64,000 nt of DNA, from the NCBI GenBank assembly GCA_016859345.1, contig CM029118.1:26726501-26790500 (forward strand), given 5' to 3'. The stretch is from Istiophorus platypterus (Eukaryota > Chordata > Actinopteri > Istiophoriformes > Istiophoridae). Position 1 is the first letter of the stretch. Each line of letters begins with the position of its first letter. Position numbers and translations under genes: made by a program. Below, one piece after another: positions 25,636 to 40,600 of this stretch. The notes beneath the pieces were generated by a model. That model had not been told where the DNA came from. It searched no databases and saw only the letters and a list, made by a program, of their open reading frames with translations.

Positions 25636-28600
25636 GATAAATATATAAATAAACATACAATGGTAAATCCAAATAACAGTCACCATGATTGGTTACCAGT
25701 CTTAAGCAAGTTTCGAGGCACTGCAAGTTTATTTCAGACCAATAAACTTGTTACGCTTTGGAAAATGGTTGGAAGCAATGAATGTATGCATGATATTTAT
25801 TCAATGGACTAAAACACAGAAAGACCTGGTCTGTTAGATGCAACTTTTGATAACAATGTTTAAGGCTTCTGACAGCCTGGTGCACTAGTATGGCCGCTCT
25901 TGCACTTTTTTCAACTTTACCTTTACATTATAATTCACCAGAGGGGATTTTTAAATATATCTTGTTTTTATTGTGCACACTTTCTCAGGGAAACCTCCTT
26001 TGCAATCATTGTTTCTCTTTTCATTGCTAGACTGATGACACCCTACAGCATCTATAGGTAACACTTAGGGACTTTAATTTTCTGAACTTGCTACACAACT
26101 GCCAAGCCGCTGCTACGAACAGGATGTTAAAAGACACGTCTTTAACTTAACACTGCTAGAGCAGAAATCTTTGTTCCAGGCTCTCAGCACTTTGCCAGGC
26201 ACATACTGCCATCTCTTGGCTCTTCAACATGGCACAGAAAGTGCTCTCTTCAAAACTGACTCAAAAAATGAACCCCTAATCGCCAATATTCACTTCACAG
26301 ATAATGAGACAATCATATATGGATTTCTTGTCACTCTTAAGAAAATTGTAATTGCCCTTTACTTGACTTGACTTCAAAAAATGCGGACTGACTACAGATT
26401 CACCAGAGCTCAGCTTCCCTCTGTCTTTAGGCCAGGGTGCTCTTGTCTAGTCTATAGTTGAGGCTAAAGGCTACATTGGCAGTGGATAACAGACACATAG
26501 GTGTTTTGTTGTTGCCTTATGTAGATACAGTGGATGGAGAAAAAAAATGGATCTGGATTTGACAAGGTATCATGGGGCAGATATCAATCAAATGACAGAA
26601 TTGTCACGTATACTGACACTTTTACTGGGACACAGAGGGAGTGAAGTGACGCTATACAGCACAGATACTGACATAGTTGTCAAGCTGGTTCTGTCGTCCT
26701 TGAGGTTCATCAAGAGGTGCAGCACAGAGGTCAGAGATGGAGACGCCGCTGCATGTGTTCAGTGTGAGGAGGAAAACTAAACGTCCTCTCCCCGGCTCCA
26801 GGGTGTGTGTGAATAGGTGCCTCTGATTGAAGGGGAGATTGGATAGGTTCACTTCACACCTGTACACACAAACATACACAGAAAAGTTTCACTCAAGCAG
26901 ACTGGAATATGTACATAAAACATCCAGGACATACATTTAACATGGGCATTAATGCACACATATGCACACAGCCAAGCACATTAAAGGCTGTTGTGTTAAA
27001 TTACAGCAACTGCCCTGGAAATGTTGCCAATCTCTTCTTAAATGTCTAACAAGATCAGCCTCTAAAGAGGTGAACAGCCGGTCATGCATTCACAAAATCG
27101 TGCTTCAGTATATATTTATAACACGAAAGATAGTTCTTCGCAAGGTTTAGGCATTTCATGGCAGGGTGAGTATGGACCAGAAGGTTTCGTAAACAGAGCT
27201 TGTGATGTGTAGTCTGTGACGGACACACTGGACACACAGGTTCAAAGAGCCAAGCAGAGACTCACGTTCCCAAGCATTCCTCAGTCCTTCGTCCTTCCTT
27301 GGACCAGAGCTCCACCTCCAGGATTTCTGGGCTGTCCAAGAACATATTAAAGGTGAATCTCTCTCTCCATTGAGGATTGGCCCCTTTGCAATGATTCTAA
27401 ATCAGAAAGAACATGAAATATCAAAAACACTTTCCGTTTTATGTGTACACTGAACAATAACAGCAGCCGTTCAAATTCAGCCAATAGGGTCAGACAATGA
27501 CGCTACCCTAATTTCTTTAATGTTATAAAAGTAAGTGACTTTTTCCACATGTTGTAATAGTCAATTTTATATCAGTCAAATGTCACAAAACATGGACTTT
27601 TATAACAAGTTTTCTGTTATTCAGATGCATCTCCACAGCTAATACTCAGAAAATGACCTAGTTGAAGAAAGTCCAGATTTTTAATTCTGCTAGTAAGTTT
27701 GACTTTCCATCATACTTGTGTACGAGTTTGTTTTTGGTTTTTTGTTTAGTAGCATAAGAAATTCTCATTGAATTGTAAAGTATAATAAAAATCTACTGTC
27801 ACTTTGAACTTGCATAAAAGAAAAGGGAAAAGGAGAAATGCTTCTCATTAGAATCCCGCTTGGATGTGTAATGGATTATGTTGCAAAACAGCAAGATAAT
27901 AATCGATGACAAGAGCTACAAAGCCTGTAGCACAAGAAAGTGAGCGTCACTGCCTGAAATCCTCCAGCTAAAAATCCGTTTTATTTCTCTCCTTATCTCT
28001 TTTTGCATTTCCCTTTTACATAAGGGTGCTGCATTAAGAGAGATTTTAAAAGGCACGAGGGCTTCACATTTGCACTTTTGTAAAAGATTATTGGCTGCTG
28101 ACTTAATCATACCACACTCTGGGCACAGCATAAGCTAAATGGCAAACAAAAATGCAAAATAAGCATCATAAATCTACTGCATAAACGAAATTTCAATTTA
28201 TGACAGTAATATCTACATACATTTAACATGAAAAACAAATATTTTTTTTCCAGTATTTAAAACATCTAAGTCATTTTGCATGTATTAAACAAATACATCA
28301 CTAGTTACTTGTTTTTACAAAAACAAAAATGAACCTGTTCAGCATTAGATCAGAGTTAAAGAAACATTGTGTTCATATCTGGGAACCTCTCAGCCATCCT
28401 GACCTTGCAGATCAAAGTCTGTTAGTAGTGAACAGCATTAACTGCGAAACACCGAGTTATGGCCTTTTGCTGCAAATATATATTAATCCAACAAAAGATC
28501 AAGAATAGTTTTAACTTACACAGCAGCTAGAATTCACCTTTCTGTGTTTAAACAATGACCATAGCAAACTAAACCTACAGTATCTGTCAGGAAAGAACTT

Positions 28601-31600
28601 GTGAGGGTTAAAATCCCCATAAAAGGGCCTGCAGCAATTTAAAGTTGTTTTTCATTTCTATTAAATTCAGGAGACTTGTGAGAGTCAGATTTGAAAATGG
28701 AATTGTCAAAATCTGTGCCCAGATATACTGTGTAGTCTGTGACGTGAAGTTCATGTAGACTGATCTCAAGAAAAATCCAACACTTCCCATAATGCCACTT
28801 GGTAGCATTTTCTACTATACACACTGCCTCCAGACGGCCATCTTTCTCGCTTTATGTAATGCAATGCAGGCTTTCCATTAAAGGAGCTATAATAAAGTTT
28901 TTGTTATCACTACATAGTCAGTGTTCGCATTCAAAGCTTTTTCTCACCAGTCTAAAAGAAACGTTGAAAGTTCAGCTTCATATTCAATTCTCCGGGGATG
29001 GAAAGCAACTGTAATGTTAACTCTTGTTTTGCCTCTATCTCTATCACTTCTTTTCCTCCACTGAAAGCTGGTTAACATGCTAACTTGGTACCACTATGCG
29101 ATAGTAAATCACTGTAAGATCCAGTCCAACCTGAGAAGATGAAAATGTAGCACTGCTAAGAGAGCGTATTATAACCTCTTGTCTTGTTAATGCAACAATG
29201 GCTGAAGCTCTGGTTGAGTAAACAGCTCTTAATGCTTACATTGCCTATGGTGCAATAGCAAAACTTACATATAGAACCTTTAAAAGGTTTTTAGTTACCA
29301 AGCCCTGGCCAAGATAAACCTAATAATGTCATCAGGTTATTAAGGGAAGGAAAACAGGGGATTAATATAAGGGGGGTTTAAGTCGTGAAGTAAAGTTTTC
29401 AGAAATGGAGGAGAAAGGGGAAGGAGCAAAGAAAGGGGTAGAAAAAGGAAAAGATGAGAGAGCTTAGGAATAAAGAAGACAATTCAAGAGGAGGAGGGGG
29501 TTGGAAGAGATGAAAAGCATTAGTCCTTCATCCAGTACCTTGCTTTTGTACATCTGCTCTGCCAGTCTGAAGCGAACAAAGAGCTGACTTCCCTGAGTGT
29601 CCAGCGGCAGCCCCTGACCCTCAACAAGAATCACTGACAAAACAGAAGTCCACAACTGACTCTTCTTCAGTGTTTCTGACAGACGAATGCTCTGAGGGGA
29701 AGATCCCGGCTGCAGGAGAAGAGAGCAGAGGAGAAGTATAAGAGAATTTCTTTCACATTTTGCCCAACACCCAACCATATTCACTATGAGAATGCTTAAA
29801 GTAGATGGATAAATGCTCCAGATCGATGCTTTGGACATCACAAGCAGCACCCTGCCAAGGTGTCCAATTATCAATCCAAAGCACTTGGACAGACAGCTGA
29901 CAGAGAAGGCCTTATCTCGTGTCTCCTGTGAAAATTAATGATCCTTCATTTCACTGAGAGATTAGGTAAAGCTAGCTAGAGAGCAGAGCAGAATCCATCT
30001 CATCCATGTATAGTGGGAAGCCAAGCCACATTCTAAAATAATTAGCAGAGCTTACATGAAGAGACAGCACTGTAGGGAGATGAATTTAACACAGATTTAA
30101 TTAACACAGATCAAGCTGATGCTGCTGTCTTGTCTGACTCTGTACTGCCTCATGCATAAGCAGAAAATAAAGTCTCAAATGACAAGCTGCACTGATTGCG
30201 CTTGGCAGAGTTCAGTAACTTTCTGAAGTAGAGGTGGAAACATGCACACAGTGAAATCTTTTTTTAAGAACACCTGTTTAGTAATGAAAGAAACTTCTAA
30301 ATATAGATGCACATGGCTCCAGCTCAATATTTAAACATGCTGACATGGTCAACATTTGTTGACAAGGAAATACCAAGATGTCCGGTGCGGTGTCTCAGAA
30401 AGTACTGCCATCCTCCAACTGATAGTTTCATGCACATTCATAAAAGAATGGTATAATGAGCTAAAAAGCATGCAAAGCCTTCATCTCATCAATCTATACC
30501 ATATGTGCCATAGAGCTCTCATTTTCAAAAATTATGAACACAATAAACATAGGAGCCCTATTGTTTTTTATTTCATTTTATATCGATACCACATACACCA
30601 ACCTGCTACATATGTATTATATAGCAGGATGGTGTATGTGGAGTTGATTAAAAAACATAAACTACTATCCCCATGGTCACTGTATTCATAGTTTTTGAAA
30701 ACAAGTGCGCTCAAAGACACAGAACAATTCGGTATAATCAAGCTTTTGACACACTGACAAAATTCGCCAGTTGGAACAATTCATTGTTGGTATTGTTCTT
30801 TTTAATTACAGCATAAAAATATAGACTACCGCCAGACTTAATGGCAGGCCATAAGCACACAAATACTGTAGCTAAGTTCTGCAGTTGTGTGAAGAAACGC
30901 AACTCCAAAGGCCATTGAGTCAGCATATGTTTAATTTAGAATAAATAAATACATTTGTCAGATTCAATGCCCTACAAGAATTTAATGGGGATAGGAAAAG
31001 GAAATGGCATATGACATGAAAACAATAAGGAAGGAAAACAGGGGGTTAATAGAAGGGGGGTTTAAGTAGTGAAGTTAGGTGTTCAGAAATGGAGGAGAAA
31101 GGGGAAGGAGCAAAGAAAGGGGTAGAAAAAGGAAAAGATGAGAGGGCTTAGGAATAATGAAGACAATTCAAGAGGAGGAGGGGGTTGGAAGAGATGAAAA
31201 GCATTAGTCCTTCATCCAGTACCTTGCTCTTGTGCAAAGAGACAAAAAAAGTCAGATAAATTTAAGTACAATTAACTACCGAAATAACGGAAAAAAACAA
31301 CAGAATCTGAACAAAATATTGATCAACTTAGAGACAGCAGACCTTTTGGTATCAATTTGATTAGCCCGAGCTTTAGCAGAAGGACGCCAAACACCAAGCA
31401 TGATGGTAGAAGTGGTCTTTCCACCTTTCACTATAGCTTTTTAACTCTGATGCAATGTTTTACATTTGGAAGAAATACTTTATGTAGAATGCTATCCAAA
31501 GTAAATGTTACTCAATGCCTTTCAGTGTGGTCCCTCCATGCCTTACCCTAATACTTCGTTTTCGTTTTTGGGGCCATCGCTGTCAACAGGAGCATGCATG

Positions 31601-34600
31601 TTAGGTGCAAAACAAAAACACTTTGGTTAGTAGAAAAAAGGGTAAAAACATAAACATAACAAATATAATGCACAGAATATATAAACTACCCTGATTGCTA
31701 GAAAACATGCAGCAAATATATGGAAGCTTGCCATACTTGGCCTTTTTTGCTGTCTCCACCTCTGAGTGACAGGCTCATGTCCACAAGCACGAAGCCCATG
31801 TCGTCCTCCAGGCTGTTTGGGTCATCCAAGGGCAAAGTCAGCTCATTGACTCTGGGGAGGGGGGGGGAACACACATATTTCAGCTTAAATTTAAGTTAAA
31901 CAGATCAAGATTAGAGAGGAGACTAACCCGTAGTCAGTGCAGCTGCACTGGTACAGATGTGGGATATTTGTTTACTGTGGTTTGCGGAAGGCACATCATT
32001 ACTTAAATTACATAAACACACTGTGGCTGACACAGTGTCTGAAATTTGACTGTAGTTTGTTATGTTGTTATATTAGCTTGCAATAGATAAGGAATAACTA
32101 CAGTTGAGTTTGACCAGGGTGATATTTTGGCCAGTAATAGCTGATTGCTTTGTTTTTAGCATAAATGCCGGCCAATAAGTAACAACAGGTCAGAGATGAC
32201 AGAAGATGTGTTTCAGGTCATTTCTAAACATGTCTCCATTACATTCTTTGTCCACCAGAGAGCAGGTGTCCCCCTCAGTGCATATTGACCACCCCCCCAA
32301 AAAAAACACATTTAAGGGATCTTTATCCAAAAAGTTTGTTTTGAAACAATATCAGTCTTCACCAATATCAGATTTTTTTAGACTCTCAAATATCGATATC
32401 AGTATTGGCCTCAAAAATTCAGTATCAGTTTACAAGCTCACACATCCTACATTTACAGTGCACACTCAAGCTGCTTCCAACACATGCTGCAATCACTCAG
32501 AGTTAACCAGTGTTCTCCCACTGAGATACTCACTTGTCAATCTCCAGATCCCTCAGGACAACACTGGCAGAGCCCATGAAGTCATCAGTTGTCAGGTCAC
32601 GGTCGTATACCTGTCATGTCAAACCACAGGAGAATGCTGATACAGGGAACATCTTGGAGTAATTTTATTGGAGTAGAAACACAATGACAGTTTATCACTG
32701 TCAGTGATGGGCAGAAACTGACCAGGCATGGGTTTTTATAATACAACAACACAAACTTCCATTGTAAATATAATTCACTGAAAGGAAATGCTGCAAAGTA
32801 GAAGACATGCACTAACATGCCCTCAGGTTTCAGCTTGGGGGTGGGAGGTATTTGGTGGTGGCTGAAACTAAAGTTGACTTGGGAGTAAGTGCTGTGGTAG
32901 CAAAATCCTTGTTAGGAGAGTTGATAAATAAAACATTTAATCCATGTGTTGATTTATCCCATACAGCTTAAAAATCCCTCAACTAATTCTGCTCTGTGGA
33001 AACACTGAAATGCAGCAGGCTCTGGACACCTTATACATCCAACACATTTAACACCTTTGCAGGGCTTTTCCTATGCCATTCTTTGAACAGAATAGTGCGT
33101 TTTAACTAATGAAGAGGGACACAGAAATTACCTTGATGTACATCTTCTGATTCAGATCCTTCACAGGCAGAGAGAAGGTCTCATTCCATGAGGGGTTGAG
33201 GTTTTTATAAACCACTTTGCTTTTGTAGAATGTTTTCCCATCTAATTTGAATTTCACATAAGGGTCACTGGTACCTGAAAATGATTAAAAACATAAAACA
33301 ATTTATTTTAGATAATTTATTGACACTACTTGCTGATTTTTGTTACTAATACTAATACTAATCAGACTAGTGCCTGGCGCTGGCACCTCACTGGTACACA
33401 TAGTTGTTGATGAAGATAATTAACGTTTAATCTGCAGTGGCAAAAATTAACAGGCCACATTGCAGCTGTTGAGTTACCCTGAAAATGAGGATTTTATAAG
33501 CGGAACTGATTGATCAGACCTAAATTAAATGATAACCACCAATTTTTTAAAAAGGTTTTGTCTTAGTTGTTAATTTACAAAATATTCCTCCTGAGCTGTA
33601 ATTCGCCCTTGGTTTGGTTACTGAATTCATAATGACAGAAGCATCTCATTATTTGATAAGCAGGGTTGACTCATCATTGTGACTCACTCCAGTAAATACC
33701 AATGAAACCATGCAGTTTCTAATTTCCAAACTAGGTCTCTAAATAGCCATTTACTCTTCTTTCTTAACTTCTAGGGAAATGTACGAGTTTCCAGTAAGAC
33801 GACCAGCCTGCTCGAGGTGCCATTTCGTGTCTGTATGACGGATGTGGGGTTTTTACCCCTCCCTAACTGAGGGGACCACAAGTTCCTGAATGACTAGCCA
33901 ATGAGATTTCGGCTTCCACTGTGAAAAGTGATAGCAACTGAAACTCGTCTTTGAGGTTACATGTGTGAGTCTGCATGTGATAATCAAGATCTTCTGATCT
34001 GACTTCTGCATCACAAGCAGGATTAAGAATACTGCATTGCTATTTTGCCATATTTCCTATTCGTATTTTATTTATTTATTTAGTTTTTATGCAAGTGTTG
34101 TATACTTCTATATCTCACATTTGTTCTTGCTGTGATGAATCACTTTCACCCCAGTTAAGGAAGTACAGTATACATCTTTTAGCTGTTCTGTCAATCGACC
34201 AGCTGGGGGCAGCAGGCAACCAAACACAATTTGTGGACCATCATATTACTCTGCATCCATGTCCTGTAAGATCATGCCAGGTTCTTTGTGGGTTTGATGT
34301 TACAATACAAGCATTGCATTATTAACCCATTACCCCACCAGTGTTGTCCATCAGTAGCTGTCAGCATATGCTATGCCTGCAGTGTATAACCTGATCAAAC
34401 AGAAAAACTATAGGTTGATAATGCACTGCTTTTAAAACACCCTGTGTTTTTAACAAAAATGAGGTGAAACATAACTCCCCTTTGTTTCCTGCATTCTCTT
34501 TACCTGCAGGCTAAGTGTATTATGATGAACCAACATGAGAGAGGAAATGTAATCCAAAGACATACCCAGAGTGAAAAGCCTCGAGTATTGAATGGTGGGT

Positions 34601-37600
34601 GTGGCTCAGACAGAGTGTAATATGTTGTATGGAATCCTACCCGGCTAGGAGCTTCATGGCTAACCTGACACTCGGCTGCTTTGGTGTCCCTGGAGTCAAC
34701 ACTTTGTGTAATCAAACAGACATTCCTGGCTCTCATTAGCCAGCCAATGCTAAACAGAAATGGGGAACACTGCCAGCGAAAAACACGCCCCAGCAAAGGA
34801 AACGGCAATGTTGTCTGGCAGGTTTCAACATCCCAAAAGCTCCACTGGGCACAGAAAGTCTCAAAAGCTTCTTGAGTTTAGGAAACTAATCTGAGATAAG
34901 GCAAGATGAGAGGGTCGGAAATACAAGGGACATAAGAAGAAAGCCAATGTGAAAAACACAGCACAGAGCATATACTATACCCGTTGGGAAATATGTGTGT
35001 GTGTAGTTTTTCATTATTAGTTTTGGAGCTCATGAAACCTCCAGGTAGCGATATCATACAGACAAAAAAAGTTAGCTTAAAATGGTGAAGTTCTTCCCAA
35101 AAACTGATTTTGAGCTTTAGGAGAGGAGGCTAAAGTGATCTATGGAAATTAATATTATTACACTACTACACTTCTCATTTGCTGTTGTGTCTCCTGACTT
35201 ACTGACATACATTCATACATACATATTTACATTCCTAAAATATAATTTTCTCATGCAACAGCCCTTTTTCGTGTTCTGACCATTGATAAAATAATTAACC
35301 ACACGGTTGCTGAAGATCCTGTTGATTTAGGGTTGTTTGCTCAAGATCTGACTCAGAATGTGTTCCAGGTGTTATCTTAACATCGAACTACAATAAGTTG
35401 GTACATTGTCAGGCATGAGTATGAACTATAGAACAGCTGCCTCCTTCTGCATGCAATACTACATGACCAGACAGGTTCTTACCACAGCGGTCCCTGATGA
35501 CCAGGTTGCGTCCTTCCTTCAGGTTGATGGTGAGCAGGAAGGACCTGGCAAGATCCCTGGTGCTCCCTGACACACTTAGAGTCTCGTTGGCCATCCCAAA
35601 CTGGACACACACACACACCGATATATTATCAATATTCATTATCAATATTATCTATTACTATCAATAGTGGCAAAGCAACTAGAAACATCTGTTTACATCT
35701 AGACTTTCTGAGAGCACGCACCATGTATAAATGGGTTTGAGTATTGTTACAAATACAATACCTTAGTTATTGAATTGAATTATCTCATAAACAAATATGT
35801 AGACACTTACAAATCTGGCCCAAACCTTGATACCATCTTTTGGCAGTGGGTGCTGCAGACAGATCTCAGTCAGTATCAAAAGAGATAATTACCCAGTAAT
35901 ATGGGAAAGAAAAGCTCCCAAACCCATTTTTTTGTTCATTTTTCAAAGTTATTTAATTTGATATGTTGATATGTAAAAATTACTTGTGGTGTCCACATTG
36001 ACACAAGCACATCCTAAAATCGTTAGCAGTTATTGGCTTTATCCACCAAACTGTGATATGGCTGAAGTTCTACAGTTCTGTTTTAGTTTCACTCATTAAT
36101 TCAAATCACATGCTATTAACATGCTGTTATTCACTTGTTGCATTTATTCTAGTACATCTAATTTGTATTTTATGAACGTGTTTTACGGTTGTTTTTTGTT
36201 TACTATTAAAAAGGATACTCTATGGAGGCTTTTTTCAGTTGTCTGCTATCGGTGTTTCCTGTCCAAAAAATGTATTATTTAATCACCGTTAAGCCTCTCC
36301 ACCAAACCATGCATCTTTCAGTGAATAAGACCCAGTTGCCTGGAATCACCCGGCTCAGCGTTCCACCCCTGACCGGCCACAAAAGCCAGGTTGACACACA
36401 CTGAATACTGAACCACCCGCTGTCCCATCATGTCCTGCACGCAGCACAATAATCTGGTATTAAACTTTGACATGAGTGTGTCAGCAAAAGAATAATGCTT
36501 TGTCTGCAAGACACATTACAGACAACACATCACAGCCACTTGTCATAATGTTGAGTTCTTTTTACTACTGAGATGTAGCTCAGGATAAACACCTACACTA
36601 ATATTTTTGCAGGATGTTATCATTTGTGACATAAATCCTCAGGTGAACCTGTAAATAATATTAATGTGATGCGATCAGTAACACCAGATCACTTTACAAA
36701 GGAACAAAAAATTGGATAACAGCACTTACATTTTGGGTGTCTCCATCCTTTAACACGTGACCGTTGAAATCATCATTATCATACTGCAGAGACAAAGATA
36801 AATACATGTCAAAAATGTATTATGTGATACAAGAAAATTATTTTAAAAGCATGTGAAGTCCCAGATGATGAAAAAGGAAAATTTCAGTCTGCTGATCAGG
36901 AATCCAGGAACTGATCTCTCTTTGGCATTACTACCGCTGGGACAAATCCTCTGAGCATTTATTAAAAATTCCTGCATCCTGGGGACTGAAGAGAGTTAAA
37001 CCAAAGAACATGGTAATGAAAAGAGGTCACTGGTTTTTCTGCTCTGCTCCAGCCCAGTTTTTCATTTCAGAGTAGCCACAATTCTGGCCCTCGCTGTAGA
37101 ATTTAAACCATGACAGACTCAGCATTTCGCCCTAAGTCAAATTGTTCACTTTGTTTTGAAACAAAAATTTAAAAGGCACAGTATTACTTCTTCCCATTTT
37201 TCTTCATAGCTACGTCCAGTTATATCCGGTGTATTATATGTTATTTACAGAAAAACAGTGGTAGAATGTATCTATGTGCATTTAATTAAAAACTTTACTT
37301 AAGTTCAAATTTGAGGTACTAGGTACTAGTACTCCTTTATTTCCACTCCATACCTCTAACAGATTATAAATCAGACAGAAACATGTAACTTTACACTGCA
37401 CCACATTCATCCGACAGCTTGAGGTACTAGTTACTTTGAAAATTAAGATTTTTAGAATTGAAAATATGAAGAGCTTATAAAATATGATCCTTAGGCACAA
37501 AAGTACTTGAACAATCAATTCATTGTCAGATGTGGCCTGTTCCCTCATTATGTCATGAAAAATGAATCAGATAAAAAGGCCTGGAGTTGATTCCATGTGT

Positions 37601-40600
37601 GACTTTGCATTTGGTAGCTGTTCATTGGAACTTTTAATATCGGGTCCAAATAGGCGTTGACGCAAATAATGGAGTCATCATTTGGCTGAAAAAACAAAAC
37701 AAACCTATCAGACAGGTGACAGAAACGTTAGGAGTGGCCAAGTCAACAATCTGGTACATTCTTGAGAAGAAGAAATGAACTTGTGAGCACAGCAGCACCA
37801 AAAGGCCTGGAAGACGACTGAAGTGGATGATCACAGAATTCTTTCTTTGGTGAAGACAAAAACCTTCACAACGTCTAGTTAGGTCAAGAAAACTCTAGTA
37901 GGAAGATGTATCATTATCAAAGTCCACAATCAAGAGACACCTTCATGAAAGTAAATACAGAGGATTTACCACCAAGTGCAAACCACTGGTAAGACTCATG
38001 AACAGAGAGGCCAGATTAGACTCTTCTTCCAGAAAAAAAAAAAAAAGCCTGAACAGCTCTGACAATTCTCTTGGAATGAGAAGATGACCAAGATGTACCA
38101 TAATGAATGGAGAGAAGAGAGAGGAGAAGAAAGAAAGCTCATGGTCCAGTCCACCACCACATCATCACATCAGGTGACATGTGTGAGGCAGTGGACATGC
38201 ATGGATGTGTATGGGATGCTATGGAACTGGGTCCTGGTGGTTATTGATGCTGTCTGCTGATATAGAAGCGCATTCTGAAGATCTGACGTGTATAGATCTC
38301 TATTATCTGCTCAGAAAAATGCAAATGCTGCAATAGGACCACCCACTGAAGCAAGCAATTGTTCAGTTCAATGGGCAACCACCCCACCCCCCCCCAACCA
38401 CCCCCCCATTTGGTTTGGTGATTCCCACTCAGAAGACAGTAAGTGAGTACAAGTTATTTCATCAGTTTTTTTTTAAATATTTTATTTTTAATATATTATT
38501 GCTTTGTCCCCAACCAACCAGAGGACCAGAGGGATATATAAACTATATATAAAAATAATAAATGTTTAAATTAAACAAATAATGTTTTTTTTTTTGTGTT
38601 TTTTGTGTTGTTTTATTATTTAATGATTATTAATTTATTATTATTAAAAATTAAAGCTTAAAGTCAAAGAAAGTCGCCACCAAATCTTTGAGACTTTGTT
38701 TCAGATTAGTTTTGTTAGAGAAAAAAATTATGAAGATTGTGTCAATGTCCAAATACCTATTGACCTATGCTGAGTATTTGGTTGCAGTGGCAGCATCACA
38801 ATGATGCAAAATGCAGTCACCAAACTCTACAGGTGGGTAGTTGAGACCAAAATGTAGGCTGAGTTCAAAGATGGATGTGGTCCAAAACATTAATACTGAG
38901 TAATCACATCATAATGTAGTAATAACTACTGAGAAGCCATGGGGGGGGGTGGCATGTTGATGGTTGTTGTCACAAGATGATGTCTAATTAAAGCCCTTTG
39001 AAAAAAATACATTATACCAAGTGAGAAACATGATTACCATCCTTGTTTTGACCCTTAGAAGCATAATATATATGCAAGTTATATTTATCAGTTGTTAAAT
39101 TGATTTATTGATATTTCAAAATGTGCTTAATTTTTTTAGAACATTGTAAATCACACAATTAAACTGAATCTCAAATCAGCAAAATGAAGGATAAAGGCAA
39201 AGCTTCATTTCAAATTCTACATATTTATCTGATTTTATTTTCTTGTATTGAGTAGAATATGCACAGATTGTCCCTTACAGACTACACCAGATGTCTTTAA
39301 TTAGGGCAAAAACCACTCGGATAAATGGGATGATGGGTATATGTAGAAATATTTACAAGTGCCACAACAAAATATCTCTAAATACTTGGTGAAAATTTTT
39401 GGAGCATTCAAAAATTTGAAAAACCTGAAAATTACTCTTTTGAAAACGGATATCACTCTGTATAAATGTTTTTACATTTTGTTTTTACCCTTTGAAGTAT
39501 TGTCAATCCACAAATGCTTAGCTATGAAAAAGTTGCTCTTCTTGATACAACTTGTTGATTCTTACTGATTTTTATACCTCACAATGACACACAAGATGAT
39601 AGTCAGTCAGTGATAAATGAAACAATCCCAACATTCAATCATATTAGAAGAAACATTTACCCAATGTCATTAGACAGAATATTTTTTTTTCATTCCCTAA
39701 AAATTTCGAATAATATGTAATTTACCATGTCAGATATTTTTAGACAATGTAAGTTTGGCACCCAGGCTCAGATCCATGTCAGTGTCACTGTTCAAAGTGT
39801 ATGATGTTTAAAAGATGCGTGCAATTGAATCTCATGTAAGTCTCGTGTAAATATTAAAAAAAATAACAAAAAACAAAACAGTGTTTGGCCAGCGGTGTTG
39901 GGAACTATTGGTTTTGGAGGGAACTCCTATTTCAACTCTATCCAGCTCCTCCAAGTTAAACTTTATATGTCCTGTGCAAACACACCTCACACCTCCCACC
40001 TACTGATTTACAATAAACCAGCCACTTGAAAAGGTACCTCGTCTCCTTGTCCGTGTTACAGGAAAACACTATACACTACTGTGCAAGCATAAGTTACTGT
40101 CATACTTGCTGTAAACAGTTCTAAGAAAAAAGCAAAAAAAAAGCATTAATTGAAAAATGGATGCAGGGATCCAAAGTGAGATATATTTGGAAACAAAAAT
40201 CTTTCACTGAGTGCTACCATCTAAGAACCGGAAATCTTTATTAGGCCATGTGAAGACTGTTTATATTTTAAGAACATGGTCTGATACAACTTTTCACATG
40301 AAGTTTGTGTACCTGTGAGCTGTCCTGTGAGACCTCCACAGAGGGAAGGTCTGGGCTGTAGACAGTCATCATTTCCGGCAGGGCCAGGTCCTCAGGCTCC
40401 ATTCCCCTGCCAGGTCTGTAGTTTGTCTCCAGAGAGCTCCTCTCAACCTCACAGAGACTGTTGAATGATTCCTGGGAGGAAGCCCAGTCTGTGCAGTCTG
40501 CAGGTACGCTCAGTCTGTGTTCACTGCTCCCAGCTGCTCCGCCAACTACTTCAAGTGTCAGGCCACTCCCATCTCCTTCCTGGCCTCTAGAAGGCTTGAC

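Noticed and set aside
25273..25812. Open frames of 60-137 codons across the GT/TA/CA tract
   Set aside because: They are translations of the microsatellite (Ile-Tyr, Cys-Val and Thr-His repeats), not genes.
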